64,000 nt of DNA from Euryarchaeota archaeon UBA52 (GTDB lineage: Archaea > Thermoplasmatota > Poseidoniia > Poseidoniales > Thalassarchaeaceae): NCBI GenBank assembly GCA_002505455.1, contig DAVB01000055.1, forward strand, positions 1,274 through 65,273. The letters run 5' to 3'. Positions 53,827-62,386 of the stretch are shown piece after piece. Positions within the stretch are counted from its first letter, which is position 1. Every line of letters starts with the position of its first letter. The notes under the pieces are model-generated. The model made no database searches, had not been told where the DNA came from, and was given only the letters and a program-made list of their open reading frames with translations. The translations under genes were made by a program, and so were the position numbers.

Positions 53827-54835
53827 GATTCAGAAACGCGTTTCTAACCAAGTTCTCAAGGCCGTCCAACCATCTTGGATTGTCATTCAGACAACTCACT
53901 ACAGTCATTTCTTTCCCTCCGTTCTCGATAAAATGATTGCGTACCTCGATATCCAGCTCTTCGAGAGTCTCTAGACCGTCCGCAACGAATGCAGGCGATA
54001 CAATCACGAGATTGTCAACTTTCTTGGCTAGTGTCTCGACCATTGAGAGGGTAGATGGAGTAAGCCATCTGGTCGGTCCCAATTTACTCTGATAACTAAT
54101 GGACCAATCTGAATCCGTTAAACCGAGTTTCTTGACCACCGCCATCGTAGTCATGTTGCAATGATGAGCGTAACACATTGAGTTAGCACTGCTTTTGATC
54201 GAGCAGCAAGAGCCCTTAACCTGGCAATGTAATCCGGTCTTATCTGTTCTTTTGACATGTGAGACAGGCAGTCCATGGTATGAAAATAGTAAATGCGCGC
54301 CTTCGCTCATATGAGGTCGGATTGATTCGCTCAACGGATCAATGAAGGACGGATCATCCTCAAAATGAGCGAGTTGGAATATCTCGGGCTGCCACCCCAT
54401 TTTTTCGAGCTGTCTGAAGGCCTCCTTGAGCGATGATTCTGTAGTTGCCTGTGCATGATGTGGAAACAGGGGGGCTAGGAGCAGTTTTTCTACTCCCTTG
54501 GATTTCAATTTCTCCAGAGCGTCTCTGATACTTGGATTTCCATATCTCATCCCTACTTCGCACTCTGCATCGGGCATTCTTGATCTCAATCCGTCAGCCA
54601 TTCGCTCACTGTACACTCTCAGCGGAGATCCCTCTTTCATCCATATGCTAGAATAACTGGGTGCGATTTTTCTTGGTCTTACTCGAAGGATTATTCCCCG
54701 AACGAGGAGATGTCTCAGAGGAGCAGGGATGTCAATCACATCCGGGTCAAGGAGGAACTGCCGGAGGTACTTTCTCACAGATTTAACAGAAGGCTCGTCG
54801 GGAGTCCCTATATTCATCAAGAGGATTCCGTTCAT
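53810..54835 (-). CDS. hemH: ferrochelatase
   Basis: A 341-residue enzyme inserting iron into a porphyrin as the final heme step. The N-terminus GILLMNIGTPDEP and catalytic H187 in FSYHGLP are typical, with the ETLEEL segment (291-296) near the end. Five Cys fall at 204, 210, 211, 221 and 226, which may ligate a [2Fe-2S] cluster as described for several bacterial ferrochelatases. Whether it uses protoporphyrin or coproporphyrin is unknown. Starts 62 bases after nuoN on the same strand, behind a GGAGGG sequence. Confidence 0.92.
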   Translation of the reverse strand: MNGILLMNIGTPDEPSVKSVRKYLRQFLLDPDVIDIPAPLRHLLVRGIILRVRPRKIAPSYSSIWMKEGSPLRVYSERMADGLRSRMPDAECEVGMRYGNPSIRDALEKLKSKGVEKLLLAPLFPHHAQATTESSLKEAFRQLEKMGWQPEIFQLAHFEDDPSFIDPLSESIRPHMSEGAHLLFSYHGLPVSHVKRTDKTGLHCQVKGSCCSIKSSANSMCYAHHCNMTTMAVVKKLGLTDSDWSISYQSKLGPTRWLTPSTLSMVETLAKKVDNLVIVSPAFVADGLETLEELDIEVRNHFIENGGKEMTVVSCLNDNPRWLDGLENLVRNAFLNPMIQD

Positions 54836-54897
54836 TGTCTGTGGTCCCTCCTATCGATAAAATAATCTTGTTTTTAGAGAATATTTCTTCGCGATAC

Positions 54898-56565
54898 CTA
54901 GAATGATGCTATCGCTGTTTCAATTAAGGCGAGGAGCCACTGGCTGGCAGGACCCATTCCGAAGAGGACTGTGAAGATCATGGATACGACCACGAGGACC
55001 CTGAGGCCAAGTGCCGGCGAAAGGGGCGATTCGCTCCCCGGTTTCTCGAAGAACATCACTAAACCAATCCTCAGATAGTAGAATAGCGAGAGTGCGCTAT
55101 TCAGAACGATTGCGATAGCAAGTAGGAAGAACGGGTCCACTGACTGCAGCCATGGGATGACTCCATCTGCATCCAGGGCTCCTGTTCCGCTGGTTGTGGT
55201 GACGAGGCCGTTGATCATAAGGAACTTCGATAGGAAGCCGGAAAGAGGGGGTATTCCTGCTAAGGACAGCATGAAAACGAACATAGAAGTTGCAATAATG
55301 GGATCTCTTCGAGCAAGTCCATGCAGATCGGATATCTTATTTCCACCGCCGTCTATCTCAATCAAGGTAAGAACAAGGAAGGCTCCGAGTTTGAAAAGAA
55401 CCAGAACAGCAAGATGGAACACGATTGCCATCTGAAGCATGTCCTGAGTGTCTGAATCAGCTAATCCTGACCCCAATGCTGCAAGTGCTGCTAGCATATA
55501 GCCGGCATGAGCGACGCTGGAATATGCGAGCATTCTCTTTGGGTTCTCTGAGGAGAGTGCTGCTAGATTGCCCCATGTCATCGTAATTACTGCGAGTATG
55601 GCAAGTGCGAAACCCCAAGCAATGACGCCGTCATTCGGACCTGCGAAACCGATCAAAACACGCATCATCGCCACGAAGCCCATGGCCTTGGACGCGGTTG
55701 CGAGCATTCCTGCGATAGGGGCATTTGTGCCTGAATAGGCATCTGGAGCTGCAAGGTGGAATGGGGCTGCGCTGACCTTGAATCCGAAGGCGACGAGCAT
55801 GAGTCCGACGCCTATTCCGGCCAGCGGCTCGAGCTCTCCCATGGAGGACCAGCTTTCTGCTAAGGTATCGAAGTCCAGACTACCGGACCAGATGTAAAGC
55901 AGAGACATGCCATATATTCCAGTGGCAGAGGCGATTGATCCGACAATGAAATACTTGGCACCGGCTTCTCCACCTACTTCTGTCTCCTTGTGGAAACCGA
56001 CTAATACGTACGAAGCCATGGATGCTAATTCCAAGCATACGATGAGGAAGAATAGATCGCTAGAAAGGGCCATCAGGCTCATTCCAAGAGCGACCATGAG
56101 GAGGAGTATGTATAGGTCGACCTGCCTCCTATTATCCATCAAACTGCTCTCGACGGAATCATCAGGATCGATGAGATCTTCGGGAAGCAGTCGCGTGGAA
56201 GGTATCCTGTAGATCGATGCGATTGCGGTTATGGCCAATGCAGCGGTGAATACCATCGTCATAAAACGACTGAATCCGGTAACCTGGATTACTCCGGAGA
56301 TGCTCATGCCATCAGCAGACTCGATAGCTAAACCTGAGAGCAGACATGCAATTGCAAGGGCGATTGCTGACAATACCCCGGGTGCTCGCGGGTCGGAGGT
56401 CAATTCGAATCTTCTACCGCCCCACAGAATGGGGACGCGCATGGATGTCAGGGGAAGCCTTACTCTGGCATCTCCTAGATTCGGGACTATGATCGCTAGG
56501 ATAATTCCAGCGACCATAACGAGCTCCGGGGCGAGAGCTTGGGATTCGTCCACAGAGAGGATCAT
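54898..56565 (-). CDS. nuoN: NADH-quinone oxidoreductase subunit N
   Basis: A 555-residue antiporter-like proton-pumping subunit with about 14 membrane segments. The central AYSSVAHAGYMLAALAALG is the conserved NuoN pattern near residue 345, and the helix with APFHLAAPDAYSGTNAPIAG is the broken-helix region. Longer than bacterial NuoN (about 480) by an N-terminal stretch of about 50 residues and a loop. Last complex I gene of the operon; overlaps nuoM by four bases. Confidence 0.95.
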   Translation of the reverse strand: MILSVDESQALAPELVMVAGIILAIIVPNLGDARVRLPLTSMRVPILWGGRRFELTSDPRAPGVLSAIALAIACLLSGLAIESADGMSISGVIQVTGFSRFMTMVFTAALAITAIASIYRIPSTRLLPEDLIDPDDSVESSLMDNRRQVDLYILLLMVALGMSLMALSSDLFFLIVCLELASMASYVLVGFHKETEVGGEAGAKYFIVGSIASATGIYGMSLLYIWSGSLDFDTLAESWSSMGELEPLAGIGVGLMLVAFGFKVSAAPFHLAAPDAYSGTNAPIAGMLATASKAMGFVAMMRVLIGFAGPNDGVIAWGFALAILAVITMTWGNLAALSSENPKRMLAYSSVAHAGYMLAALAALGSGLADSDTQDMLQMAIVFHLAVLVLFKLGAFLVLTLIEIDGGGNKISDLHGLARRDPIIATSMFVFMLSLAGIPPLSGFLSKFLMINGLVTTTSGTGALDADGVIPWLQSVDPFFLLAIAIVLNSALSLFYYLRIGLVMFFEKPGSESPLSPALGLRVLVVVSMIFTVLFGMGPASQWLLALIETAIASF

Positions 56566-58178
56566 GGCATCGCCTCCAAAGCATTCATTGCATGTATGAG
56601 ATATGTCTCGATGAATTCAGTACTCCAAACTGACATCATGTCCCAGAAGATAAACGGCATGATTCCGAATAGGATTGTCAGTGCACCGAGGATGAACATT
56701 CCAACGTTCTCATGCCACGTTACATCCCTTGGATCCTCGCCATGCAGCGTATCGGGAAGGATGCCTTGGTGGGGATCATCGGATTCGAAGATCATCTTTT
56801 GCATCGAGGTCAGATAATACAAGGCGGTGAATATCAGGGTGATGGCAGGAAGCAACACCCACCACCCAAAGGTCATCCAGAATGCTATCATGATGGCTAC
56901 TTCGGCGACAAAGCCCGCGAGAAGTGGTAGGCCAAGGCTTCCCATCCAACCAAGCATCATGTGGCCTGCGAGGAAAGGCGAGTGGTGTGCAATACCCCTC
57001 ATCGAGCCAATCTCTAGAGTGTGATAATGGTGTTTGAAAGAGCCTGCCACAGCGAACAAGAGTGGGCTGATTATCCCATGAGCAAACATCATGAATAGAG
57101 CTCCTGCGAAACCTATGGGTTGCATTGTGGCTATTCCTAGGAAAATGAGTCCCATGTGCGAAACGGATGAGTAAGCGACCATTCTCTTGAGATTTGTCTG
57201 ACCTAGACAGACGACGGCCCCGTAGACGAGGCTGGCCATTCCAAGGAAGACGAGGAGCGGGACGAATGTTAACGTGGATTCGGGGAATATCGCGACTGCG
57301 ACCCTCAGGAATCCATAAGCGCCCATCTTGAGCATTACTCCGGCCAGGAGCATCGAACCTGCAGTTGGGGCTTGTACGTGCGCATCTGGAAGCCAAGTGT
57401 GTACTGGGACGCTCGGCATCTTGGTGGCAAAACCGATCAGGAGTAGCAGCCAAACTAGGTGCCTAAGTCCCTCACTCGCAATCAAACCGCTTACTCTGGC
57501 CTGTTCAGTCATCTCAACCAGATTGAAGTGATGGCCCGTTAGACTCCCGGAGAATATGGAATCGGCCGTGTTGAAATACATCACGAGGATTCCAACAAGC
57601 ATCAGAACGCTTGCCGTAAATGTGTAGATGAAGAACTTCATCGAGGCGTACTTCCTGTCCTCTCCGCCCCAAATCATGATCAGGAAGAACATGGGTACCA
57701 GGGTTAATTCCCAGAAGACGTAGAATACGAATAAGTCCAAGGAGACGAAGACACCGACAAGTGCGCCTTCCATAATGAGCAGGAGTGCGTGGAATCGATG
57801 GCCTCGTTCTACATCCCACTGAACAAGCATCGAGATCGGGATCAGCAGTGTGGTCAGCCAGATCATGGGGAATGACAGAGCATCGGCCCCTAGGTGCCAC
57901 GTCACTCCGATTGATTCGATGAGCCAAACTGGGTCTTCTGTTTCGAGCACGAAGGAACCCATACCAATCGATAGCCAGTCAATCTGGCCGATTGTACCGA
58001 GGAATATCAATGTCGTAAGCGCGAATACCGCTGTAGAGAGCCCGATTGCAACGTTCCTAACTGAGCTCTGCATGCGTTGGGATATATGCTGAGGTAGAAC
58101 ATTCGGAAGAATGAGGAGGAGGAGCCCGGAGAGAAGAGGTACGAGCGTAATGATGCTGAGTGGGTCTGTGAAAGTCAC
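56562..58178 (-). CDS. nuoM: NADH-quinone oxidoreductase subunit M
   Basis: A 538-residue antiporter-like subunit. WELTLVPMFFLIMIWGG contains the conserved Glu, and PVHTWLPDAHVQAPTAGSMLLAG is the discontinuous helix region; YSSVSHMGLIFLGI follows. Full length. ATG overlaps the nuoL stop (ATGA) so synthesis is coupled. Confidence 0.96.
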   Translation of the reverse strand: MTFTDPLSIITLVPLLSGLLLLILPNVLPQHISQRMQSSVRNVAIGLSTAVFALTTLIFLGTIGQIDWLSIGMGSFVLETEDPVWLIESIGVTWHLGADALSFPMIWLTTLLIPISMLVQWDVERGHRFHALLLIMEGALVGVFVSLDLFVFYVFWELTLVPMFFLIMIWGGEDRKYASMKFFIYTFTASVLMLVGILVMYFNTADSIFSGSLTGHHFNLVEMTEQARVSGLIASEGLRHLVWLLLLIGFATKMPSVPVHTWLPDAHVQAPTAGSMLLAGVMLKMGAYGFLRVAVAIFPESTLTFVPLLVFLGMASLVYGAVVCLGQTNLKRMVAYSSVSHMGLIFLGIATMQPIGFAGALFMMFAHGIISPLLFAVAGSFKHHYHTLEIGSMRGIAHHSPFLAGHMMLGWMGSLGLPLLAGFVAEVAIMIAFWMTFGWWVLLPAITLIFTALYYLTSMQKMIFESDDPHQGILPDTLHGEDPRDVTWHENVGMFILGALTILFGIMPFIFWDMMSVWSTEFIETYLIHAMNALEAMP

Positions 58179-60469
58179 TGACTCACCCCCACAATAAGTA
58201 CGAATATGGATAATGCGCCGACTGCGGCCATAAGGATGTAATCACGTGTATTTCCTGTGGTATATGTTCGAATCCACATAGATCCGCTGACGCTTGTTCT
58301 CTCCACAAGCTTCACGATACCGTCGATGACATTCGCGTCGAACCATGCAGAGAAAGCGGACATGGGTGTGATTGTCTTGGAGATGGTCCACTGGTAGATG
58401 TCATCAAAGTGAAGGCGATTTTGCAGCGAGTCTGCGAGCCTGCTGTTTGCCATGCCTGACACATCCATGGGCTTGAATGCTGCAGAAAGACCGACTAGCC
58501 ATGCGACCATCCCATTGGCCGACTCGCCGTCGGCGAGTTTGCCGCCATGGACCTTCATGGCGATGATTGGACCGACTAATGAGGACAATGCAATGGTGAT
58601 GTATCCTACCACCATGAGTGCCTGTTTTTCAGGGAAGAAAGTATGCTTCAGCGCATCGACTACGCCCAGATGGAATCCAGCTTCCTCGCCACTGAGGAAC
58701 TCGCCTACGTGCATGGATGCCAGAAGCGCGCCGGTTGTTGCAGTCACGATTGAGAGAGTGACCAGGGGCGTCTTGATCCATGGAGTTGACTCGTGGACGT
58801 GCGCAGATGCTTCATGTTTGGGCTGGCCGGCGAAGGTCATCATCCACATCCTAGTCATGTAGAAGCCCGTCATGCCGGCGGTCATCACCGCAAGGATCGC
58901 AGGACCAAGCAACAATGGCTCGTATTCGAGTGCTCCGAGCCAAGTTTCGGCGATTATAGCCTCCTTTGACCAGAATCCCCCGATAAGAGGTATTCCGATG
59001 ATGGACATGCTTCCGAGCATCATTGCAATCGAAGTAACTGGCATCTTTGAGGCCAGACCGCCCATGTTGCGCATGTCCTGCGGATCGAACTCCTCATGGT
59101 GATCGTCATTATGCCCATGATGGTGTAGGTCGTGATGAGCATGGTGTACTTCGTGTATCACAGAACCGCTAGCCATGAAGAGCATGCCTTTCGCCATTGC
59201 GTGATTGAAGAGGTGGAACAAAGCGCCCCCTAAAACGAAGTATCCCGCGTGGTGATGGTCAGCAGCAAGCAGGTATAGAGCGGATCCCAAACCAAGGAAT
59301 ATGTAGGCTAGTTGACTCATAGTTGAGTAGGCAAGTACCTTCTTGATGTCATTCTGTACGAATGCTATGGAAGCGGCCATGAATGCGGTGATACCGCCAA
59401 TCCATGCGACGATTAGACCGAGTTCTTCCATACCCGGAACGCCATGGTGGTATACGTCGACAAATGGGACCATGCGAGCCACCAGATAGAGACCTGCGTT
59501 TACCATCGTAGCCGCGTGGATGAGTGCTGATACAGGGGTTGGTCCCTCCATTGCATCGGGCAACCAGACATGTAGAGGGAACTGGGCAGACTTCCCAACG
59601 CAACCAATGAACAGCATTAACAAGGCAGGCTGTAGTTTCGACGCCTCGACTACTGTTCCACCAACACCGGTGGATGGGTCGTCGAAAACAACTGCGAAGT
59701 CGAGTGACCCGTAAATGTCGTAAAGCATGAGTAAGCCAACCATGAGGAATACATCTCCGACTCTTGTTGTCATGAATGCCTTCTTTGCAGCGGCGGCCGC
59801 ACTCTCTTTCCAATAGTAGAATCCAATGAGAAGATATGAGCATAGACCCATAATCTCCCAGAATATGAACAGCCAAAGGAAGCTATCTGCGAGAACCATG
59901 CCGAACATGCCCATGCTGAACAAGATGAACTCGGCGAAAAACCGATGATTTCGGTTGGAGTTGATTTCATCTGTTGTCATATATCCTATTGCAAACCAAC
60001 AAATTAGGAAACAGAGGAATGTTGCTACGAATAGCAACATGATGCTTACCGAATCGAGCCATATCCCAAATGATATGTTGGTGAATCCGGCGTCCACACT
60101 CCATTGTGTTCCGTCGTGACTCAGGACATCGAAATTCAGCCAGGTTATTGAGTCGCCATGGACTTTCTTTTCATGGAGGCTCAGAAAATGGACGATCATC
60201 CAGAAAGCTGCTATGAGCGATACGGCTAACGATGCAAGTGCGAGTATTCCGCCCTCCTTGAGTTTCCCCACCCATATGTCGTTTCCATTCCAAATCTGCC
60301 CCACTAGCAGAACAATCGGGAACATGAGAAAAGGGGCAAGGATTGCAGCGAAACCGAGATCTAGCGGTTCTACCCCCAATACCGCCAGAATTGGGACGAT
60401 AAGCAATGCTGGCAATAACGGAAGGAGCAAATTCCACTCCTGTTGATGTTTATCGCCCATATTTCTCAC
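58175..60469 (-). CDS. nuoL: NADH-quinone oxidoreductase subunit L
   Basis: A 764-residue antiporter-like subunit with a long C-terminal lateral helix region. QFPLHVWLPDAMEGPTPVSALIHAATMVNAG is the family pattern. Longer than the usual 610-650: a His-rich cytoplasmic or external loop at about 436-460 (EVHHAHHDLHHHGHNDDHHEE) adds more than 15 His and acidic residues. C-terminal helix and tail (VERTSVSGSMWIRTYTTG) are intact. ATG 60469 lies 2 bases after the nuoK stop. Confidence 0.95.
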   Translation of the reverse strand: MRNMGDKHQQEWNLLLPLLPALLIVPILAVLGVEPLDLGFAAILAPFLMFPIVLLVGQIWNGNDIWVGKLKEGGILALASLAVSLIAAFWMIVHFLSLHEKKVHGDSITWLNFDVLSHDGTQWSVDAGFTNISFGIWLDSVSIMLLFVATFLCFLICWFAIGYMTTDEINSNRNHRFFAEFILFSMGMFGMVLADSFLWLFIFWEIMGLCSYLLIGFYYWKESAAAAAKKAFMTTRVGDVFLMVGLLMLYDIYGSLDFAVVFDDPSTGVGGTVVEASKLQPALLMLFIGCVGKSAQFPLHVWLPDAMEGPTPVSALIHAATMVNAGLYLVARMVPFVDVYHHGVPGMEELGLIVAWIGGITAFMAASIAFVQNDIKKVLAYSTMSQLAYIFLGLGSALYLLAADHHHAGYFVLGGALFHLFNHAMAKGMLFMASGSVIHEVHHAHHDLHHHGHNDDHHEEFDPQDMRNMGGLASKMPVTSIAMMLGSMSIIGIPLIGGFWSKEAIIAETWLGALEYEPLLLGPAILAVMTAGMTGFYMTRMWMMTFAGQPKHEASAHVHESTPWIKTPLVTLSIVTATTGALLASMHVGEFLSGEEAGFHLGVVDALKHTFFPEKQALMVVGYITIALSSLVGPIIAMKVHGGKLADGESANGMVAWLVGLSAAFKPMDVSGMANSRLADSLQNRLHFDDIYQWTISKTITPMSAFSAWFDANVIDGIVKLVERTSVSGSMWIRTYTTGNTRDYILMAAVGALSIFVLIVGVSQ

Positions 60470-60470
60470 C

Positions 60471-60773
60471 TCAATTCCTCAGCAAAGTAGCCTCATCAAG
60501 AGATATTGTCTCTTGGGTACTGTAAAGCGAGAGAAGAATTGCAAGGCCGATGGCAACTTCAGCGGCAGCGATGGCGATGGCCACGGCAGTGTAGACCCAC
60601 CCCTCCACGCCACCCGTATTTAGGGCGCCAGCGACGAAGTTGAGGTTCGCAGCATTGAGCATAAGTTCGATACACATCAAAACTACAATGCCATTCTTCC
60701 TAGAGAATGTTCCAATCAATCCAATGCCAAATAGAATGGCTGCAAGTCCAGCGATCCACGATGGATCAATCAT
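60471..60773 (-). CDS. nuoK: NADH-quinone oxidoreductase subunit K
   Basis: A 100-residue three-helix subunit. FGIGLIGTFSRKNGIVVLMCIELMLNAANLNFV contains the conserved membrane Glu, and AIAAAEVAIGLAILL carries the second. Normal length. Overlaps the nuoJ2 stop by four bases. Confidence 0.95.
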   Translation of the reverse strand: MIDPSWIAGLAAILFGIGLIGTFSRKNGIVVLMCIELMLNAANLNFVAGALNTGGVEGWVYTAVAIAIAAAEVAIGLAILLSLYSTQETISLDEATLLRN

Positions 60774-61120
60774 TCCTCTTCACCTCCATTGGCTTCGGAC
60801 AGTACTGTAGATGATGTTGACCTTACAGCAGCAGGCGGGAGCCCGATCTGAGGGGTTTCAACTTCTTGACCGAGATCCCAAGTCAGGTTAGCCAATCTCT
60901 CATCCCTGACAAGATATGAGGCTCCGATCATAGCCATGCTAAGAAGCAGGCCCAAGACCAACGTCATCATGTTCCAGTCATCCAACATGGCGAAAGCAAA
61001 AGACGAGGTGGTTGGGGGTTGTGATGACTCTGACCAGCCATCATATGCCATAGTTTCACTCAGCAGCACGAGTACGAGTACCGTTACTCCGACCCTTGCT
61101 AGGAATCCCAGCGCCCTCAT
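60770..61120 (-). CDS. NuoJ C-terminal-half protein (split NuoJ)
   Basis: A 116-residue protein with two membrane segments (LARVGVTVLVLVLLSETMAY and MMTLVLGLLLSMAMIGASYLV), corresponding by position and size to the last part of NuoJ. A polar C-terminal tail of about 45 residues follows. Its start overlaps the end of the first-half gene. Identification is by operon position and topology rather than strong motifs. Confidence 0.7.
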   Translation of the reverse strand: MRALGFLARVGVTVLVLVLLSETMAYDGWSESSQPPTTSSFAFAMLDDWNMMTLVLGLLLSMAMIGASYLVRDERLANLTWDLGQEVETPQIGLPPAAVRSTSSTVLSEANGGEEE

Positions 61121-61383
61121 TCGATGTCGCCCTCCTGTATCTGGCGTCGGGTGAGCATCACCCCGAATTGGACAACCAGCATGACCGATCCAAGATACAC
61201 CAGTATCTGTACGGCTGCAAGCATCTCAGCCTCGGCGAGTATGAAAACGCCGGCGACGGCTAGGAAAGTCATCATCAGGGAGAGTAGTGAATGGGCTACC
61301 CGTCGAGCATAGACGCAACCTATGGCACCTGCAATGGCTATCGCGGCGAATAGGAGGAAGACTACTTCTTCGGGAGTGAGCAT
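61117..61383 (-). CDS. NuoJ N-terminal-half protein
   Basis: An 88-residue protein with three membrane segments. AHSLLSLMMTFLAVAGVFILAEAEMLAAVQILVYLGSVMLVVQFGVML is the NuoJ core (pattern A-x-L-x-L-x-x-x-F-x-x-x-A-x-x-F...AxxQxxxYxGAxxVLxxF). ATG 61383 is chosen; the frame is open to 61572 but inside nuoI. NuoJ here is split in two genes, joined only by complex assembly. Confidence 0.88.
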   Translation of the reverse strand: MLTPEEVVFLLFAAIAIAGAIGCVYARRVAHSLLSLMMTFLAVAGVFILAEAEMLAAVQILVYLGSVMLVVQFGVMLTRRQIQEGDIE

Positions 61384-61387
61384 TTGA

Positions 61388-62383
61388 TCATGCTCCTGAA
61401 GACGCCTGAGCTGCCTTAGCTGCCTTCTTCTCTCGCTTGGTCTTCTCTTTCTTGGCCCTCTTCTCGAGTTCCATATCCACCCTCTCTTTGTGAACAGACG
61501 GAAGGACTCGGGTCCTATCTGCATCGAACCAAAGATCTTGTCGAGAGTATCCTGACATCCCATCATACTCATTCGTCATGAAGAATGACTCGAAGGGGCA
61601 AGCCTCTGCACAAAGTCCGCAGAACATGCATCTCCCAATATCAATGCGGCCTGATACTATGTCCTGTTCAGCCGGCTTCAGATCCGTGACGGGGATATCC
61701 TCGACGCTCCCTCCATTGGACCATTTTATGGTAGCAATGGAGCCTGTGAGATCGATTACCTCTCCAAAATCATACTCCTGGGGTGCTGCAGTATGGTCAT
61801 TTACGAGATCGAAGTTTTCTGCAGCGCTATTATCGCTTCTTGGGAGAGCAGCATGACCTCCGACCTCGATATCGCTGCCATATCCGTGCCACTCATCTCC
61901 CTTTTCTGCTGTATCCAGAACATTGACTCTTGTCTCTGTGGTCATGTGTAAGCAATCATTCGGACATGCACGCACACATGCTTTGCATGCAGTGCATGTT
62001 TCCCATATGATGCCAATTCGACCGTTGTACGCTCCGGGAACGAAAAGCCAAGGCTCCAGATCTTCAAGTCGCTCATACGGGTACATAACCGTGACTGGCC
62101 TCTCTACGAAGGGCATTACATCAGTTGCTTCACGATCGGCAGCATAGGAGTCAGAATCTGCCCACTTCATCGAAACGTGATCCGAACCGACTCTTCTCTC
62201 CGTAAATCCGTCCGTCATACTGACTCTCTTGTTGTGGTAATCATTGTGAAGGAATGGCAGGCGTCCGACGAAGGGTATTGTCCTCAAGGCCGTCTTCAGA
62301 GTGATCCACATAGGACGGATCACTAGGTTCCTGAAATTAGGCTGGGCATGTGGATGCCCGCTTCTGAAATCATAATGCTCCAT
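61388..62383 (-). CDS. nuoI: NADH-quinone oxidoreductase subunit I with internal insertion
   Basis: A 331-residue ferredoxin-like subunit. Two [4Fe-4S] motifs: C130-x2-C133-x2-C136-x3-C140-P and C252-x2-C255-x2-C258-x3-C262-P. The distance from C140 to C252 is 112 residues against about 29 in E. coli NuoI, so some 80 residues are inserted. Part of the insertion (205-239, GEVIDLTGSIATIKWSNGG...VTDLKP) looks like a small SH3/KOW-type beta barrel. The C-terminus is a Lys/Ala-rich tail of about 25 residues. N-terminal region is also longer than usual (near 50-95). Confidence 0.93.
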   Translation of the reverse strand: MEHYDFRSGHPHAQPNFRNLVIRPMWITLKTALRTIPFVGRLPFLHNDYHNKRVSMTDGFTERRVGSDHVSMKWADSDSYAADREATDVMPFVERPVTVMYPYERLEDLEPWLFVPGAYNGRIGIIWETCTACKACVRACPNDCLHMTTETRVNVLDTAEKGDEWHGYGSDIEVGGHAALPRSDNSAAENFDLVNDHTAAPQEYDFGEVIDLTGSIATIKWSNGGSVEDIPVTDLKPAEQDIVSGRIDIGRCMFCGLCAEACPFESFFMTNEYDGMSGYSRQDLWFDADRTRVLPSVHKERVDMELEKRAKKEKTKREKKAAKAAQASSGA

Positions 62384-62386
62384 AAC

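Noticed and set aside
56776..57453. A 225-residue minus-strand frame overlapping nuoM in another frame
   Set aside because: Overlaps conserved nuoM core completely and is low-complexity Arg/His-rich; an out-of-frame shadow.
61384..61572. Longer version of the NuoJ N-terminal gene reaching into nuoI
   Set aside because: The extension is Arg-rich antiframe sequence within nuoI; ATG 61383 gives a clean NuoJ start right after the nuoI stop.
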